Shown piece after piece: positions 5,519 to 6,527 of a DNA stretch of 6,527 bases. The translations under genes were made by a program, and so were the position numbers. Location: the NCBI GenBank assembly GCA_002434915.1, contig DJLG01000165.1:1-6527 (forward strand), given 5' to 3'. Origin of the DNA: Proteobacteria bacterium UBA6522. Its GTDB lineage: Bacteria > Pseudomonadota > Gammaproteobacteria > Steroidobacterales > Rariloculaceae. The notes under the pieces were generated by a model that was not told the origin of the DNA, searched no databases, and worked only from the letters and a program-made list of their open reading frames with translations. The stretch's first letter is position 1. Each line of letters opens with the position of its first letter.

Positions 5519-6145
5519 TTACATGAGATGAATTAGTTCATCTTTAGTTTTTTTTCCAACTCTGTTAGGCCCTCTTCGTATCTCTGGTTTAACATTACCG
5601 TAATCAAATCCATATTTTACATTATCTTTGTAAACTTCTCTTTGTATGTCATCGTCCATCTTGTCTATGTAACCTAATCCCATAGCTATGGGCGCATGAC
5701 TTGAGTCATATCTGCCTAATTTTTCTGCTGTTTCTTTTTCTCCTAAACAACCATTAAACCCTGTGTTTATACCTTGTTCTTCAGAAGCTATCATTGCAAT
5801 GGTTGAACTAACTAGGCAATCGTTAAATGTCTCCTCGTTTTTATGTTTAGCCACCCAAACTAATACTGTGGGTGCTAAGACTTGCCCATTATATCTTCTG
5901 TGACCAATAGGCCCTTCTCTCAATCTTTCACCACCTATACAATAAGTATTTTCCCAATATAACCATTGTTTAATCTCATTTGATTTTTCTGAATCGCCTA
6001 GAACAAATATCTCGTAGTTGTATTTCCCATTTTTAGATGGCGCAGAATAAGCACAGTCTAAAATATAATCTAGCTTTTCTTGCTCTATGGGTTTATCAGA
6101 CCACCATTTTGCAGTGAACCTCTTTTCAAGTATTTCCCGTAACAT
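5519..6145 (-). CDS. Nitroreductase-like flavoprotein, 208 aa
   Basis: The protein fits the nitroreductase fold of FMN-dependent NAD(P)H oxidoreductases. The N-terminus EKRFTAKWW with K8-R9 matches the family's Arg-rich FMN-phosphate motif. ILDCAYSAPSKNGKYNYEIFVL (28-49) matches the classic A..APS..N.Q.W.F.V block. LAPTVLVWVAKH (90-101) is the central strand. D109 with the Ser/Ala helix and the GINTGFNG turn (125-132) matches the D.....A......A...G.. block. PIAMGLGYID (152-161) is the C-terminal P..-.GY strand. The length is usual for the family. The substrate cannot be predicted; nitro compounds, quinones, flavins and redox maintenance are all possible. It sits between gp4 and structural genes, 4 nt after the gp4 stop, so it is expressed with virion genes. 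The ATG at 6145 puts the FMN motif at the usual distance from the N-terminus; a short AAGG lies only 1 nt upstream. Phage copies are probably host-derived metabolic genes. Confidence 0.78.
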   Translation of the reverse strand: MLREILEKRFTAKWWSDKPIEQEKLDYILDCAYSAPSKNGKYNYEIFVLGDSEKSNEIKQWLYWENTYCIGGERLREGPIGHRRYNGQVLAPTVLVWVAKHKNEETFNDCLVSSTIAMIASEEQGINTGFNGCLGEKETAEKLGRYDSSHAPIAMGLGYIDKMDDDIQREVYKDNVKYGFDYGNVKPEIRRGPNRVGKKTKDELIHLM

Positions 6146-6149
6146 ACCT

Positions 6150-6527
6150 TTATTTATAACGGATACCTAAATCATCCTCGGTCAGTATCTTAAATTCCAT
6201 TCCTTTATCTGAACACCACTCTGTTGCATATTTCCATTTAGCTTCATTTACTCCCCATGTTTTTACCTCTGATAGCCACCGTTTGGTTCGTCTTGCCGGA
6301 TTTGGGTTTGGTGGACTACACTGCACCTTTGGCTTTACTTCTATAATGTATTTCTTCAGTTTGCCGTTGGCCTGTTTTACCTTGATATAGAAATCTGGAA
6401 AGTAACGATGCACTCTACCATCTAAAGGCGACACATATGGTATGACCACTTCCTCACTACCCCATTCAAGTATATTGTCACTCTGATCACAATACACCAT
6501 AAATTTACGTTCCCATAAAGAACGATA
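6150..6527 (-). CDS. 4: Head completion protein gp4-like, N-terminus outside window
   Basis: The frame ends in TAA at 6152-6150 and is open to the right edge. Upstream of the Met codon at 6500 it continues as YRSLWERKF, a conserved-looking block, so that Met is internal and the real start lies beyond the window. The 125 visible residues carry ILEWGSEE, IPYVSPLDGRVHRYFPDF and KKYIIEVKPK. The spaced Glu, Pro-Asp and Glu-x-Lys (E16, D36, E54, K56 counted from the Met at 6500) form a PD-(D/E)xK nuclease-like site, similar to the TnsA N-terminal domain. T4 gp4 is about 150 aa and is needed to finish packaged heads for tail joining; similar EVKP-bearing proteins are annotated as gp4 in marine T4-like phages. 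The C-terminal half (KRWLSEVKTWGVNEAKW) is basic and Trp-rich. It is the first visible gene of the leftward train. Confidence 0.84.
   Translation of the reverse strand, partial: YRSLWERKFMVYCDQSDNILEWGSEEVVIPYVSPLDGRVHRYFPDFYIKVKQANGKLKKYIIEVKPKVQCSPPNPNPARRTKRWLSEVKTWGVNEAKWKYATEWCSDKGMEFKILTEDDLGIRYK
6151..6158 (-). promoter_or_regulatory. Possible T4-type late promoter (TATAAATA)
   Basis: An exact T4 late promoter octamer, TATAAATA, lies on the - strand over the last codons of gp4. With T4 spacing, transcription would start about 6 nt past the motif, almost at the ATG of the nitroreductase gene (6145). That would give a leaderless message for that gene but a normal one for the genes behind it. 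The octamer includes the gp4 codons TAT AAA and stop TAA, so chance is a real alternative. Confidence 0.35.

Noticed and set aside
1..6527. CRISPR arrays, tRNA genes, insertion sequences, attachment sites
   Set aside because: No regularly spaced repeats, cloverleaf-like segments, transposase frames or paired terminal repeats were seen; the window is almost entirely coding.

Overview
The window looks like part of the late (virion) region of a T4-like contractile-tailed phage, most like the marine T4-type myoviruses of cyanobacteria and Pelagibacter relatives. The basis is the combination of a gp32-type acidic C-terminus, a gp26 (T4 baseplate/hub family) protein, a gp19/gp54-fold tube protein, a gp4-type head-completion protein and a phage nitroreductase-like protein. 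The host cannot be decided from the sequence. Both ends of the window cut through genes.

Layout. On the + strand, bases 1-312 are the 3' end of the single-stranded DNA-binding protein gene (gp32), closed by a strong intrinsic terminator at 344-372. Everything else is on the - strand and reads leftward as a tight gene train. In order of transcription it holds: gp4 head completion (5' end outside the window), a nitroreductase-like protein, a conserved unnamed 176-aa protein, a tail-tube-fold protein (gp54/gp48-like), gp26, a short overlapping frame with no start codon of its own, a 107-aa EF-hand protein with two membrane segments, and an 845-aa tape-measure-like protein. The last gene converges on gp32. 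Intergenic gaps are 26 nt or less and there is no long non-coding stretch.

Main observation. The last codons of gp26 contain an in-frame T TTT TTA slippery heptamer (3443-3437, - strand). A perfect GGAGG lies 10 nt upstream of it and a short stem-loop directly downstream. A -1 slip there avoids the gp26 stop and enters a 65-codon frame ending at 3240. That frame has no usable start codon of its own and looks protein-like. This is the logic of the lambda G / G-T tail assembly chaperones. The gene order also agrees: tube-fold protein, then chaperone with frameshift, then (after one small gene) tape measure. I infer that gp26 and a gp26-T fusion of about 304 aa are the tail assembly chaperone pair for the 845-aa tape measure.

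How the genes work together. Most of the leftward genes build virions: gp4 finishes the filled head, the tube-fold protein starts or caps the tube on the baseplate, gp26 and its fusion probably chaperone the tape measure, and the tape measure sets tail length. The EF-hand membrane protein and the nitroreductase are the less expected members.
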